NCBI GenBank assembly: GCA_932294295.1
Contig: OW028576.1
Span: 43,502,247-43,566,246, forward strand
Direction: 5' to 3'
DNA: 64,000 nucleotides
Source: Alitta virens
Taxonomy: Eukaryota > Annelida > Polychaeta > Phyllodocida > Nereididae
Part shown: in pieces, positions 44,407 through 56,164 of the stretch
Position numbering within the stretch: the first letter of the stretch is position 1
Layout: the number at the start of each line of letters is the position of its first letter
Notes under the pieces: generated by a model
Databases searched by the model: none
Told to the model about the DNA's origin: nothing
Seen by the model: the letters and a program-made list of their open reading frames with translations, nothing else
Made by a program: the position numbers and the translations under genes

Positions 44407-45530
44407 TACGTTTAGATGAATAATGGTTACCAAGGTAACCCCAATGTCCCCTAATGTTTCAGCATAGGGTAATACATTAATTTAAGGCATGAAAATGTGG
44501 CTGAGATGGGACAAACTTACTACTAAATGACAGTTTTACATTCTCAAATTTGCAGATATCAAAAAATCTTTTTTTTGGGAAAGATGCTAGTATTTAATAC
44601 AAAGTATGTGAAAGCATTCAACTTTTAATTTGTTCCAGCAATTCGGAGAATATGTACATAACTGCTTGAATCTGGTTGCCAAGACTACAGTATTGTTTAC
44701 ATGCATAGCAACAAGGTTACTCAATGTTGACAAGTGGCGTAAAAGAGTGTTTCAATATTATTTATAGTGTAGTTTTAAACAAGCATTCTTAAAGTAGCAC
44801 AGGGACATCAAGCAGGCAATGCAATATTGATGTGATGCAGAGTCATGTAAATCAGGACATTAGCATAATGCCAAATAAGGGAATATTTTTCAAATCTGTA
44901 TATATAACATGAGAGTCACTGACTCAGTGATATTTCTATGGAGTGATATTTAATTGCTTGAATGAAACACAAAGTTTCACATATCTGGATCGAGAGGGGA
45001 ACTGTCTCCCTTGCTAACAAAACAATTAACTATGCAGAAATAAGATCGTACATTTAGGATCTATTTTTTTGGATGCTTCGGGCATGGTGGGGGTCTAAAT
45101 ATCAGTAAGGCATATATTGACAAATTTGACGAAGCAGACAAATTTGCCTACCAATCAACAATATCACGTAAGGCTTGCTAATACCAGTAATTAAGAGTTC
45201 TGGGTATGGTAAGCATGAATGGTTTTTGCAAAATAAACTAATATAAGTGTTATTGGTTATAACAGGCCTATTATATATTAAAATTGTGTGTTCCTGACAC
45301 GTAGTTTAGTTTCTGTTATCGATTCATGGGAAATATATCAAATAACTATTGTATGACTAATACAATGCACAATGCAGTCATCTAATATGTCTGACGTTTG
45401 CAGGAACTTTTAAACATTGAATTTGGCAGGATATGAGTCTGCAATATGATCCCCTTATTTGTCACTAATTGTTTATCAGGACAATGCATGGTTCACTAGA
45501 ACAATGGGCAAGGGAGGGGGGGGGGGGGGG
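44407..45530. other. Intergenic DNA upstream of the Ig locus
   Basis: No supported coding region is present. A perfect X-box-like palindrome GTTACCAAGGTAAC lies at 44426-44439. A G-run at about 45517-45530 marks the left edge of the first Ig duplication block. Confidence 0.4.
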
Positions 45531-45534
45531 TCTC

Positions 45535-48500
45535 TGATTATCTAAAACTGTTGCGCAGTAGTAGAAGTGTGAAAATGTTTAAAAACTTCAATAGCCTTCA
45601 AATGGAAAAAGATTTGGCATGCTATGGTCAAATATTGTTGTGCCCAAAAGTATGAATACACTTGAATCTTTTATTGTGATGGTTAAAAATGAAATCCATA
45701 TTGACACAGACAAATTTTTAAGTTTTATCAATTTCAGGCGAAGTTCTAAATCAACAGAACTTCTAAACATGTGATCCGGTTTTATCAGAATCGACAGATT
45801 ACACAGTTTTGTCCTGGATGGTTTAAACTGGTTTACAATTCCGGTTTGGTAGCTAAATCGTCCCTCGGATATAACTGCCAACTCTGAATGACAAAAAAGA
45901 TGATATCAGTACAATTGAAAGTGCGCACTGCATTACAAGGGGGGCAAAGACAGTATTCCCCCCCCCCTTCCCTCAATTGAAAAGTTCCAGGCACCTAGCC
46001 CAGGAACAAAATGATTTAATTGAACATAGATATAACAAGATTCCCTTTCGGTAGCAATCAGTTGCAATGATGGATGACACAGGGCAACAAGCTGCCAAGT
46101 TTCTTCTTTACATGGTGTTAGTCTCGGCAACGACAGGTAAGCTGAACTACAGAGCATTACAACGGTCAGTTAGTGTTGTGAGGGGCGAAGGTCATGTTGT
46201 GGGAGGCAGAGTTCTTGTTGTGGGTTGCAGACCACATAAATATTATGAAAACAGTTGGTAAGTTTATATGCTATTTCTATGAGGCTTTTACAGGAATGGA
46301 GTATGTTATTAGTTGGCAACCTTCATGGTGATATGCCTCTTTGTACTGGTCAGTGATGTAAATACAGCATTTTGTCTATAAAAATGGTTTATTAGTTAGA
46401 GGTGCAATGAAAACTTCCTTATACACATCTTCTTTCCGATTTTTCTTGCCATTAATATGAAGGCAACAGACAATTATTTAAGCACACCCAAATCCCAACA
46501 CAAAGCTGTATAGCTGTACTTTTAGAAAATATTGATTAAAATAGGAGTTTTTGTAATTTATCATTTATTTGCAAACTTCTTCCTGTGAGTATAGCAAAGC
46601 TCATCCTGTGGATGTCCAAATTTATCCATGCCTATAGCTACTGCAATATTGTTGAGGTGAATGTAATGATGAACAACACGGAGTGTAGCTTGGCAAAGAG
46701 GGTGGCTTTTAATCCTCAGCACTAAGAAAACTTTACCTGAAATCGCATCCGTGCCTTGACCAATAATTTTCTTTTTTTATAATGACTTGTACTAAACTAT
46801 GAAAGTGGTCAAGGCACGGAATCAAAAAATAATTGATTTTACTTTCTTGTTATGAAACCTTTATCAGGCCATGAAATTCTTGAGCTGGGTCATAGATCTT
46901 AAACCCGGAATAAGTACTATAGAGGCATGTCATAGATAAATTTCAAAAAGTGGCCGGGGACATAAACCTGCAAACTCTGCAATTTAGCGCTATGTCTGAA
47001 CTGCAATTAAACCAGGCTAAAGCTAAAAATTTAATGGTAATGATAATCTTTATAAGACCCCAAAAATGACAAAATTTCATTAATTTTTTAAAGTTCATGG
47101 TATACTACTCTTAAAAGAAACAGAATATCAGCCTAATTTTACATACTGTGAATCTATTTGTTGAGATATACCAGGATAAAGGTATGCTTGGTAAATATTT
47201 GGAAGATTGGTGTCCGCCTGATCATTCAGTAGTGGGACCTACCTGATTATTTATTAATAATTGGTGGTAAGTCACTGTTAATTGAATGGATGATAACCTA
47301 AGGTCAATATTTCCTCCTTTGTGTACTTTTTAACTAGATATTGATAATTTGATATACATGTATATAATATTTTGTGTATCTTGATTTTTTTTTCTAGTGG
47401 AATTTATGACCTCTGCGACTTTGATAGTTGAGGAAGGGAGAGCAGCCATTTTGACCTGTCCTGGTTTTGTACCCAATCCAGAAAAAGAAAATTATGCAGT
47501 ATTCAACTGGCACAAGGCAAGCCGGTCAAATAGATCAGCTCAGACCCAAGTGGCCTTGTATGACAAAACAAATGGAGCCCAGAACTCATTGGGTGACTTG
47601 TTAGGCAGAGCTACAATTGACAGCACAACAGGAGCATTGGAAATCCCTCATACTAGAGTGTCTGATGACCATTTCTACACCTGCTTGTTTTTGAACACTG
47701 CATCAGGACACATGGGAAATGAAACACAGCTGGTTATTACAGGTAATACATCAAAAACAAATTCATATTTCTGTCTAGCAGATAAATTGCTTGATTAAGC
47801 CTTAAATTTGTTATGGCATTTTCTCTTGCTTTCTCTTTCAATCATATTCCTGCCTCACTTGCTATTGGATGCTTTTTATTTTGCTTAAAAATGATATATT
47901 ATCATTTTTGCTGTACCTATTAATGACTATTTAAGGACTACTGATTGAACTTAGTGATTGCTATTTAAATCATGTATACTTTATTTTTATCTTCATTATA
48001 CAAATGTGCAAAATTAGTTTTACACATTGATAATTTACATTTGAATCATTCTACTGACCAACCACTGTTTATTTGATCTTAAAGTGTCTCATAACTATAT
48101 ATGGGTGCATAGTCTGTCAACATAATAATTTTCTGAAAATGCATCAAATAGTGAAAATCACGTTACACAATGGATTTGGCATCATCATACATTGTTAAGT
48201 ATTGTGACATCATCACTTGGTTTGCTTACATATTGAGTTTTAAAATTATTTGAATATACTAAATCTGGAGACAAACCAGCTTTAATAGTGAATATTGCAA
48301 TATTGAATAGAGTATATTGAATAAGCATGTCTTCAATTATTTGTCTTGCAGTGACTCCATCTGAAAGTGATCTCAAAGTAACTGCAAGTCCACCTGATCC
48401 AGTCAGAGAGGGAACATCAGTCACCTTCAAATGCAGTGCATCGAGAGTAAAACCTCCTCCTGAAGAAATGTTCTGGAAATTTACTGATGATGAAAACCTA

Positions 48501-51053
48501 CACGCAGGACAGAACAAAACTGAAACAAACAGTGATAAGTTGACTTCTTCAGTGTCTGTGGAGTATACTATGACTGTTAATGGAAGTGAAGATGGAAGAA
48601 AGCTCAACTGTTATTATGTCACTGCGACAGAAAATGCAACCATCAGCTCAGAAGAAGCAACTGTCAAGGTTCTGTGTAAGTGTTGATTTATAAGTTTCTT
48701 TTCAAAGACCTTAATTTCTTGTAATGGTGTAATTCTGGTATCTTCAGTGAACAATCACAGTAACTAATTGATCGTTAAGGTCTTAAGGATTACAAATTGT
48801 TGGTGAATTAATATTTTGTAAGAGAAGAGGTGGCCTCTACTTCAGCAACAGAAACGTGCCTTTCAGGGGCCTTCCTAGCTTTATCATGTAGGTAGTAGTA
48901 CCTAACTTGAACTTAACTAATATTTTGTGAGTCTTGTGAGTGTGGGCTATTATTTACAAGCATTTTATTACACTTGATGCTGTGTCAAAGTTATGGTACG
49001 ATTATCGGCCCGACCACCCATTATGATTGGGCTGGATGGATATCTGGTTTTATATGATTTTACAATATTTTTAAACAATATTTGCAATTATAGATATTTC
49101 AAAGGGTGCTATTTTACTATTTTTCCCCTATAAGGAGCATAATTTTATGACCTGCTGTGTATGTTTATTTTATTTATTTTTTATTGTGTTTTATATTAAT
49201 ACAGACAAACCATCAGGCCAACCAAGTATAAGGGGGGACAAGAAAGCAGTCAAAGTCAACTCTACAGTTACATTAACATGTGACACTGCTAGTGTTAATG
49301 GCAGCATCACTTGGTACAAGTGGCAGTTTGCAAATGGAACTGAGCTTGGAAACACAACTGAAAAGACATGGACATACACAGCCAATAGTGGCGCGGAGAC
49401 TCTCCAGTTTGTATGTATTGCTGGAAATGCTGCAGGCCAGAGTGAGAACTCCTCAGTGATTTATATTAAAGTACAAAGCATAGGTGTGTATGATCGCTTG
49501 TTATTATATATATTTGCTCATCAGGGGTTTCTTTTTCATTACAGCAACTTGACTATCATCTGTCGAGCGATGTTTAGATAAGTAGATTGTCTTGGTACAA
49601 TTATCGTTACGTCACTACTCGGGGAGGGTGTGGGGGGGATGGTGTCTTTAGAATGGTCGAGAACTGAGCGTTTAAGTATGTAGGTTAATGTATACTGTGG
49701 TAGTCTCCTATGGTGACAGTAGGACCTTTGCGAGGTGAGAAAAAAGGGCTGTGTTACAGTGTATTGAAACAGGTCGTGACGATACTATCAAAAACCAGGT
49801 GCATCTGATGCGCGATATCATTCCTCGTTTAAAGGATATATATTTTGAATGTAATATTTGGTTATCTTGATTTTTTTTTCTAGTGGAATTTTTTACCTCT
49901 ACGACTGTGACAGTTGAGGAAGGAAGAGCAGCCATTTTGACTTGTCCTGGTTTTGTACCCAATCCAAAAAATGATAGATATGCCATATTCAACTGGTTCA
50001 AGGCAAGCCAGTCAAATAGGTCATATTCAAAGGGAGTGGCTTTATATGACAAAACAGATGGAGCCCGGATCGCATTTGGTGACTTGTCTGACAGAGCTAC
50101 AATTGATGGCACAACAGGAGCATTGGAAATCCCTCAATCAAGACTGTCTGATGACCATGTCTATGCCTGCTACTTTTATAACACTGCATCAGGAGACATC
50201 CAAAATGAAACACAACTGGTTATTACAGGTAAGTCATAAAATAATTCAAATCTCTGTCTATTGGATAAATTGCCTGATTAAGCCTTGAATTTGTTAAAGC
50301 ATTTTCTTTTGCTTCTCTTGTTCATATTCCTCTCTCATTTACTATTGGACGCTTTATTTTTTTTTTCAAATTTTTTATTTATTTTGCTGTACCATGAATG
50401 CCTTTTTGAGGACTACTGATTAAACTTAGTGATTGCTATTTAAAACATGTTTACTTAATTTTGCTTAATTTATTTATAGAAATATGTAAAATTAGTTTTG
50501 CAATTAATAATTATTTTACATTTAAATCATGTTAATAATGATATGTTTCAAGTAATTCACCACTGTTTACTTGATCTTGAAGTGTCTCATAACTATATGG
50601 GTTTGGTTTTTTTAAGCTATTGACATGGTAAGACTGTAGCTTGCTTGCTTAACTTACTTACCATTACATACTTAATTACTTAATTGCTAAATAAATTTTG
50701 TGAGGACATTTTCAAAAGGAAACACTGAGAATTTGTTGAAAGTGCTTGTTATTAAAAAACAATGTACCAGCAGAAAATTTATGCTAAACCTGCTTGTGTA
50801 AGCTAATGATTCTATCAGGCATTAATTTACAAAACATAAATCATTAATTGAGAGAAAATCCAGATCAAAACATAGGGAACACAATGGATTTGGCATCATC
50901 ATCCATTGTGTAGTATTGTGACATCTTCACTTAGTTTGCTTACATAGTGATTTTAAAATTATTTGAATATACTAAATCTGGAGACAAACCAGCTGTAATA
51001 GTGAATATTGAAATATGGAATTGAGTATATTGAATAAGCATGTCTTCATTTTT
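45535..51053 (+). repeat. Ig locus duplication block 1
   Basis: This block and 56165-61918 are paralogous from the 5' flank (TTGCGCAGTAGT..., GATTTGGCATGCTATGGTCA in both) through the signal exon, V, second and third Ig exons, the next V exon and its following intron. Introns are nearly as similar as exons. In block 1 the similarity stops at 51053, just where the next second-domain exon is expected. Confidence 0.9.
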
Positions 51054-54000
51054 TTGAAGAGGGGTTATTGTTATCACTTGGAAAAATTCATGTCTATCAG
51101 TGGGCAGGCGGACGGGCATAACACTTTCATTTCTGGAGCAGAACTCTAAAGGGGAGCTCACAGTGCCACGAACAAAACCTACGAGTGACTCATACATCAA
51201 AATTGGGCTATACGTGCTCACTCGTGGGTCCGTTAATCACGTATTTATGCTTTCCACGAACAAACTTGAGGCAGTCGTAGATCACTTGTGGGACGTCTGT
51301 AAAATGCTCGTGGGATGTCCGGCAAGTTTCATAACTAATATAAACAATTTACTCATAGAACGTCCGCCAAAGTTTTAAACAAGTTTAAAATTTTTTTGTC
51401 TCCTCACGTATGTCCGTGAGTGGTCAAGCGCAACCAGGAGCATTTTACAGATTAGTGCGAGTATACATAAAATGCTTGGCAAGTGAATCATGTATGGACA
51501 AGGATGAACAAGAGTGAAAAAATATTTTCATACATAGTCATATGTAGGTCTTGTACGTGATAGTGTGAAAGTCCCTTAACACTAATGCACTTACTCTAAC
51601 AAAAATGTGTACAGTAATACTACAGTTTGAAATTTGTTTCATCCTTTTTGTGTCATAATATTCATACATTCCCCAGTTATATCATCCATACTTTGCAATG
51701 ACTGCCATAAAATGTTTTTCTGTCAAGACGGATCTCTCTCAATTTTATTCTCAGCAACATTGTTGAAAGTTTTTTTTATATTATTAACAATTTAATGATA
51801 ATAAGTTGCATAATAATATTTAACCAATTTAAATACCATAGATTTGAAATTAGCAATAAACAATCCAGTAACTATTCAAAAATTGAAGGGAATGACAATT
51901 GATAATGTATAGCAGTGTTCGACTTATGAAGGTATGAATTTTGGTGTATTAAGTATAATCCCATGCAAAATAAACCTTCAAGGTTTATTTATTTGTATTT
52001 AAACTTTAAATATCTATTTATATAGTCATTAAATACAAATCTTACAGGTATATATTGCATGGAATTATACCCAACACATTTGAGATATCTTCTTTAACAC
52101 AGTGTTATAGTATATTTGCTGAATTTAAGATATCCTTTGGAAGCATTGTCAAAGCCCATGTATGAGTATTTAGACAGAAAAACTATAATATTTGGTGTTG
52201 ATTATTTAAGGGACATGCTATTGCATTGATAATTCTAGTGAACTGATACTCCTTACTGTGCATAAAACCTCTGAAACAAACAATTAAATGGCAGGAAATG
52301 GATATACACATCTTCCTAAAGCAAGCCCACCATCTTCGCATAGCTATGTTATGTGGCCTTGCTAGAAATGGGCTTAATTACCTGGTTTATACATAGTCTG
52401 ATTGGTCGCGACGATCTGTGGAGCACCAAGTCAGCACCAGTGTTTACAGAATGTATCTATGTTTAGCACAGCAATGTGGCCTGTCATGACTGGGGAGTCT
52501 TTTGAAATGCTGGTGTGTTGCTTGCGTTTTCTGACTTAGTCACACACCTATATACCACTGGAGGACCACAACTAAAAATTCACTGCTTTGCTGTGAAATT
52601 TAGCTAGGAAGATTGGATATACAATATTTTTGATGCTAATTTGGCTTTAATCTGAACAGGTTGGATTGCTGTTAATATATTCACACCTGTCTGAATACTA
52701 TTAACAAATGGAGAAATTCAAGAGGTAAAAAAATAAGGAATCTTGGACCATGGCATAACATGCTGCGTAGGCCTAGTCGCGACTGTTCAGGTTAATTGCA
52801 CTCACTATTAAAGCACTCAGAAAACAAATTGGTCATTCAATGGAAAAGTTGGGTTATATATTTGATCATCTTCAGCCAAAAATGGTTGTCTTGAACAACT
52901 GGGTCGCTTATTTCGAACATTCTGTGTCTGAGTTCGGCTTTGGAGACAAAAAAAAAGTATACATATGTAAATGTGACTATCAAGAGGTACCACTTAGCCA
53001 TATAGAGTATTACTGCATGAAATTTTGTTGGGTAAGTGTATTAGTGTTGGGAGTTCTGCTCGAAACAAAAGTGTTCCGCCCGCCCTCCTGCCTGTTGGAT
53101 GGACGCTAAACAATTTTAATGATGCCTGTGTGATATGAGGGATTTGCTGAGGGTCTTGCTTCAGTGCAGCCTATGTTATAGCCATAAGGTAGTTACATTG
53201 GAGAAATTTCATTTTTTCATTTTGTGGCACTTTTCAGATTGATACAACTTTACATTACACTTCTCACATGCTGATAGGGGGTTTTGGCGGTTTATTTCAA
53301 AACTTTTATTTCTGATTACTTTAAATAAATTTTTTTTTATGGAATGTTAACCCAAGGTCAATTTCAGCAAATTCAGAGGTTATCTGGTGAAAGTCTATGA
53401 AAACCATAAAAATATTCACTATATCATACCACCACTGCAAAATATTATGAATTCGATATTGTATGTGCACAAGTTATGTAACATTACATAACCTTATAGT
53501 ACTATCTAACCCTTGGCTCATGCTCTGAGGAGTAGCACATTAAAAAAATATATCTACTTCAAAATGTGCAGTGGCACTTGTGAACACAACATGAGTCATA
53601 CAATTACATTGCAAAGATTTTGTCGCCGAGCAATCATTTCTCTGTCTGTAGATTGGCAGAACCATTGTGGAACTATGCAAATACAGGTTTTAGAATTGAC
53701 ATTTTATTATATTTCTAGCATTGCATGACTTTCAGAAAACCATTCTTGTCTTCTTCAAGTAGTCCGCGTATCTTATTTGTTGTCACATTGTCTTCTTCAA
53801 GTAGTCCGCATATCTTATTTGCAGTCACATTGTCTTCTTCAAGTAGTCCGTGTATCTTATTTGCAGTCACACCATCTGGAAATGACCTCCGATTAACTAC
53901 AAGTCCATCTGATGCAGTCCATGAAGGTCAGTCCGTCACTTTCAAATGCAACACACCAAGAGTGAGACCTCCTCCGAGAGAAATGTACTGGAAATTTACT

Positions 54001-54780
54001 GACGATGATCAACTCTTAGGACAATATGAGAATGAAACAAACAGAGATAAATTGACTTATTCTGTGTCTGTGGAGTATGGCATGACCATTAATCGCCGCG
54101 ATAATGGAAGAAAACTTAGATGTCATTACGTCACCCCATCAGGAGATACATTCTTCAGCTCAGAAGAAGTAACAGTCAGAGTTTTGTGTAAGGGTCAAGT
54201 GGTCATTTTGTTTTAATGGTCAAATGTTGTAAATTACAAGTAATAGTTGTATCCCTTGTAATGCAGTTATAACATTTTGTCATATCTGTTGCAATGTTCT
54301 ATAATTGTAAGGTCAGCTTGGCAAGTAGATGAATAAGACATCGGTCTGTTAGTACACTGGCCGACTACTCTGAAGGCCCTGGGTTCAGTCATGAGCTACA
54401 TCTAAGCTGAATGTCTAATGGGTACCACGGTTTGGAATCCAAGCCTTGCCATCTCATCACTTCATCTGCCTCAAGCTATATTTTATTCTTTTGATTTGCA
54501 GACAAACCGTTTGGTCAAACACAAATAAATGGGAATAAGAAAGCAGTTGATGTCAACTCTACAATCACATTGACATGTGAAACTGGGCAGGTAGATGGCA
54601 TCATCACTTGGTACAAGTGGCAGCTTGTAGGTGGAACTGAGCTTGGAAACACAACTGAAAAGACGTGGACATACCAAGTGAAACGAAGCAAAGGTTTTCT
54701 CCAGTTTGTGTGTATTGCTGGAAACTCCTTCGGCCAAAGTCAACCTTCAACACCTTTAAGTGTCAAAATACGAAGCATAG
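46067..54780 (+). CDS. Ig-superfamily gene A: signal peptide + 2 x (V, Ig2, Ig3)
   Basis: This is a probable secreted or cell-surface recognition protein of unknown function. Exons: signal 46067-46136; V 47398-47742; Ig2 48352-48675; Ig3 49205-49483; V 49884-50228; Ig2 53867-54187; Ig3 54502-54780. All internal exons are phase 1-1 with GT-AG sites. The signal exon encodes MMDDTGQQAAKFLLYMVLVS. V domains show Cys (ILTCPGF), Trp (FNWHK/FNWFK) and DDHxYxC. Ig2 shows VTFKC, MFWKF and LNCYYV. Ig3 shows LTCDT, ITWYKW and LQFVCIAG. Many N-glycosylation sequons (NRS, NET, NGS, NTT, NSS) are present. No transmembrane exon was recognised before the next signal exon at 56683. Without further splicing the frame stops at 54815. 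Alternatively, Ig3 may splice on to the V exon at 57902 and make one long gene with two promoters. Confidence 0.8.
46747..46825. mobile_element. Foldback element, CCGTGCCTTGACCA arms, in the first intron
   Basis: The arms ATCCGTGCCTTGACCA and TGGTCAAGGCACGGAAT are inverted, and the CATAGTTTAGTACAAGTCATT phrase is shared with 19915-20000. The paralogous intron in gene B keeps only the first seven bases of the left arm. Confidence 0.65.
51054..53747. mobile_element. Inserted segment with ~50-bp inverted ends (51099-53106)
   Basis: Here the intron of gene A departs from its three paralogues. Within it, 51099-51147 (GGGCAGGCGGACGGG, then GGAGCAGAACTC) and the reverse complement of 53050-53106 (GGCAGGAGGGCGGGCGGAAC, GAGCAGAACTC) are about 80% alike over 50 bp. 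That suggests a roughly 2-kb DNA element, internally non-coding as far as I can see. The rest (53107-53747) shows no recognisable feature. Confidence 0.5.
53748..53873 (+). repeat. Three 42-bp tandem units spanning a 3' splice site
   Basis: Units 53748-53789, 53790-53831 and 53832-53873 each read GTCTTCTTCAAGTAGTCCG followed by TATCTTATTTG and a GTCACA end. Units 2 and 3 contain the acceptor TTATTTGCAG. Unit 1 has TTGTTG instead and lost the AG. The period is a multiple of three. Confidence 0.95.
54301..54480 (+). mobile_element. SINE family 2 variant in the intron before Ig3 of gene A
   Basis: The B-box-like GGCCCTGGGTTCAGTCATG, then GGAATCCAAGCCTTGCCATC and TCATCACTTCATCTGCCTC match the 3' part of 39538-39800. 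The copy ends about 20 bp before the exon acceptor. Confidence 0.6.
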
Positions 54781-56164
54781 GTATGTATGTTACTCATTAT
54801 AAAAACTTGATCTAGTTGTTATTTTTTTCATGGAATTGTTGTACTATTAAATTGCGGAGACATTTTTGTGAACTAGAAATCTATAGAAGTGCTTGATAGG
54901 ACTACCACAAAATGTATATAATAACTTGCTTATAGACAGTGTAGTTCCTTAAATAGACTAGACCTCAAGCAAAGTAAGCAATGATGTCAAAACAAAGTTT
55001 GAACTGCACTTCGTTGCATTTGGCCAGTGGAGAGCACCTTGGCTAAACAGTCTAGGGGCCTAGCTCAGTGGTAGCATGCTGGGCTTCCAATTGCTGTTCG
55101 ATTCCCACTCGATTCTAAGTTGGATAGCTGTTTCATCCTTCATCTCATTGCAAGGTCCCTGCCTCAGCTAATTGGCCCACAAGGTGCAGATATACAGGAC
55201 GTAAAGCCCTAATCCATGCACCTTGGCTACAGATTTTATTTGTCACACCTGTTGATCATAAACTCGTGGTTTCTTTATCAAGCAATTTTTTGTCAGATGA
55301 TATTGTTACTGTTTTACTTTGTCGCCTATTTCCAGAAAGCTTGTAACAATATTTTCAGACTAATTGCATATTTTTTTGGTCCTTCGCATTTTAAGTTTTG
55401 TCCTTTTTCATCTTGAATGAGGATCCTATATGCAGCAACTGACCAACATCCTTGCTCCTTCATAGTACGTGCCATAAAGCAAAATAACCTTAATTTTAAT
55501 AGATTTTTTTAATATTGGTATTATGCCATATCTTTCTGTGATATCTTTCTCTATGCTTTATTAATCATTCTTCTGTATTTATTACTATTTTTGTACTTGT
55601 TATTGACAAAAATTGATGCAAGCCAGAAGTCAGTACCTTTACAAATTATAATTAAGTTATTCTATTCTATTCTATTCTATTCTATTCACGTAATCCCAAT
55701 GAGTATGTGAATTACTAATCCCGAGTAGGTAAATTAAAGTTGGCACGGTAAATAGGGTATAGTGCACACACATCAACATAACTCATTTCACCCTTTATGT
55801 TTTCTTGTAAATTAAATATCAACTAGCATAAGTGTATATTGTACAGTAGCAGTGTATGTTGGATGACTGCAGTACTTATTATTGCATCTATAATATATAT
55901 AGCGCTGAACATCAGACTACATTTACGTTGTACTTAGTGGCTCCCCCTGGTGAGACAGCAGTTTTCATAAGAATCTTGCTTCTGCAACAATCCATCGGCC
56001 TGTCAGCCAGACATGTGTATAGATTCTTCAAAACATGAAAAGAGGGGGAGGGAGGTAGTTGACCAGTATTTTCTTAAAAATCATAATTCAGAAAAAAAGG
56101 AGGCAGGAGGGTGAGAGGTCTTCAAAAAAGCCGAAAGTGGGGGTGGGGGTGTCTGAAAATCTTC
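54781..56164. other. Interval between gene A and gene B
   Basis: It holds a full family-1 SINE (55058-55215), a (TTCTA)n microsatellite (about 55658-55687) and, at 56035-56165, a partial GGGCTGTTCC-type MITE (GTTGACCAGTATTTTCTTAA between G-runs). No transmembrane or cytoplasmic-tail exon could be identified for gene A. Confidence 0.45.
55058..55215 (+). mobile_element. tRNA-derived SINE (family 1)
   Basis: A-box-like TAGCTCAGTGGTAGCATGC and B-box-like TGTTCGATTCCCACTCGAT are followed by the body ending GGTGCAGATATACAGGACGT, AAAGCCC. This is the same family as 40617-40793. Confidence 0.75.

Noticed and set aside
49484..49580. Alternative terminal exon after Ig3 (acceptor-like TTTTCATTACAG)
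   Set aside because: In phase it would give only two residues before a stop. It is conserved merely because the whole intron is duplicated.
55058..55130. tRNA gene
   Set aside because: A- and B-box-like words are present but the cloverleaf does not close, and the same body recurs at 40617 and 35579, so it is a SINE.
54816..56164. Transmembrane exon for Ig gene A (hydrophobic frame near 55216-55416)
   Set aside because: The frame lies after a SINE, lacks a phase-1 acceptor with a good pyrimidine tract and has no counterpart after the paralogous modules.
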